Source: CAYWTX01 sp964461295 (GTDB taxonomy: Bacteria; Planctomycetota; Phycisphaerae; SM23-33). From it: a stretch of 13,741 nucleotides of DNA. The stretch's first letter is position 1. Each line of letters starts with the position of its first letter. Below the pieces are notes generated by a model. It saw only the letters and a program-made list of their open reading frames with translations. It searched no databases and was not told where the DNA came from. The stretch lies in assembly GCA_964461295.1 (NCBI GenBank), contig CAYWTX010000279.1, positions 1-13,741 on the forward strand. The letters run 5' to 3'. Made by a program: the position numbers and the translations under genes. This document shows, piece after piece, positions 12,947-13,741 of the stretch.

Positions 12947-13741
12947 GTGGACATTCTGGCCGATCTCAACGAGCCGCAGCGTCAGGCGGTGACGCACGTG
13001 GACGGCCCGCTGCTGGTTCTGGCCGGCGCGGGATCGGGCAAGACGCGCGTGATCACCCGGCGCGTCGCGTGGCTCATGCGACAGGGCATCGCGCCGTGGA
13101 ACATCCTGGCCATCACGTTCACCAACAAGGCGGCCGGGGAGATGCGGCAGCGCGTCGAGGCGCTGAGCTGCCCGCGCGGGGCCACGGTCTCGACGTTCCA
13201 CGCCCTGTGCGCCCGGCTGCTGCGGGAGTTCGCCGACGCGGCGGGGCTGGACCCGAACTACTCGATCTACGACCGCGACGACCAGCTTCGCATCGTGAAG
13301 GAAGCGATGGACACCGTGAAGATCGACGCGTCGTCGCTGGCCCCGTCGCGCGTCCACGGCATCATCTCCAACGCCAAGAACGAACTGAAAAGCGTCGAGC
13401 GCTTCGCGGCTGAGAGCCAGGAGGATTCTGTCGGCAAGCGGGTCGCTCGGGTCTACGAGGACTACGAGCGGCTGCTGAAGAAGAACAACGCGCTGGACTT
13501 CGACGACCTGCTGATGCGCGTGGTTTTCCTGATGCGCGACCGGCAGGACGTTCGCGAACTGCTTTCGCGGCGGTACCGGTATATCCTGATCGACGAATAC
13601 CAGGACACCAACCACGCGCAGTACCTGCTTGCCCACGGGATCGCGATGGAGCACGAGAACATCTGCGCTACCGGCGACCCGGACCAGTCGATCTACGCGT
13701 GGCGCGGCGCGGACATAAGCAACATCATGGAGTTCGAGCAG
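12947..13741 (+). CDS. uvrD: UvrD/PcrA-type superfamily 1 DNA helicase (partial, N-terminal part)
   Basis: An open frame of 265 codons starts at GTG 12947 and runs off the right edge. It is the N-terminal third of a 3'-to-5' SF1A helicase acting in nucleotide excision repair, mismatch repair and removal of proteins from DNA. Motifs in order: Q motif LNEPQRQAV (7-15), Walker A AGAGSGKT (26-33), Ia TFTNKAAGEM (57-66), Ib TFHALCARLLR (83-93), domain 1B (about 100-190), Walker B LIDEYQDTN (214-222) and motif III GDPDQSIYAWRGA (243-255). The wording AGAGSGKTR, DEYQDTN and DPDQSIYAWRGA fits UvrD/PcrA better than Rep, RecB or AddA. The GTG places the Q motif at the family's usual distance from the N-terminus. 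It is divergent from the HTH regulator. Confidence 0.95.
   Translation, partial: MDILADLNEPQRQAVTHVDGPLLVLAGAGSGKTRVITRRVAWLMRQGIAPWNILAITFTNKAAGEMRQRVEALSCPRGATVSTFHALCARLLREFADAAGLDPNYSIYDRDDQLRIVKEAMDTVKIDASSLAPSRVHGIISNAKNELKSVERFAAESQEDSVGKRVARVYEDYERLLKKNNALDFDDLLMRVVFLMRDRQDVRELLSRRYRYILIDEYQDTNHAQYLLAHGIAMEHENICATGDPDQSIYAWRGADISNIMEFEQ

Overview
The window is about 13.7 kb of GC-rich bacterial chromosome. Planctomycetota, possibly a Phycisphaerae-like lineage, is the best guess. The reasons are a secreted FG-GAP/VCBS repeat protein, a HTH plus receiver-like regulator, and intergenic spacers crowded with short-period repeats and palindromes. This assignment rests on gene content and style only; no marker gene here proves it.

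Layout. Positions 1-1415 (-) hold a partial FG-GAP/VCBS secreted protein cut by the left edge. It diverges from a Gfo/Idh/MocA oxidoreductase (1597-2610, +). Two intrinsic terminators follow. Then comes a co-directional run: an M24 aminopeptidase (2812-3939), accB (4029-4520), accC (4535-5887) and a probably PPi-dependent phosphofructokinase (5992-7218). accB and accC together make the biotin carboxylase half of acetyl-CoA carboxylase, which starts fatty acid synthesis. After a 448 bp repeat-rich spacer comes a DUF1015 protein (7667-8950), a 557 bp gene-poor spacer and a cold-shock protein (9508-9717). On the minus strand are leuA (9855-11555, leucine synthesis) and a small HTH/pseudo-receiver regulator (12256-12828), separated by a 700 bp gene-poor but highly palindromic stretch. 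A UvrD/PcrA helicase (12947 onward, +) diverges from the regulator and runs off the right edge.

The coding content is mostly ordinary metabolism and housekeeping. The unusual content lies between genes. Two spacers of the aminopeptidase-accB-accC-pfp run consist almost wholly of inverted arrays of a 7-bp unit (AGCTTCC / GGAAGCT). A different 7-bp array abuts the DUF1015 start codon, and a 9-bp array lies before the oxidoreductase. A nested, terminally inverted element with a three-way-junction core sits at 7358-7471. The leuA-regulator spacer has several stacked hairpins ending in a strong terminator, which could be a non-coding RNA or an attenuated leader. The aminopeptidase and helicase share a near-identical promoter layout predicting leaderless mRNAs.
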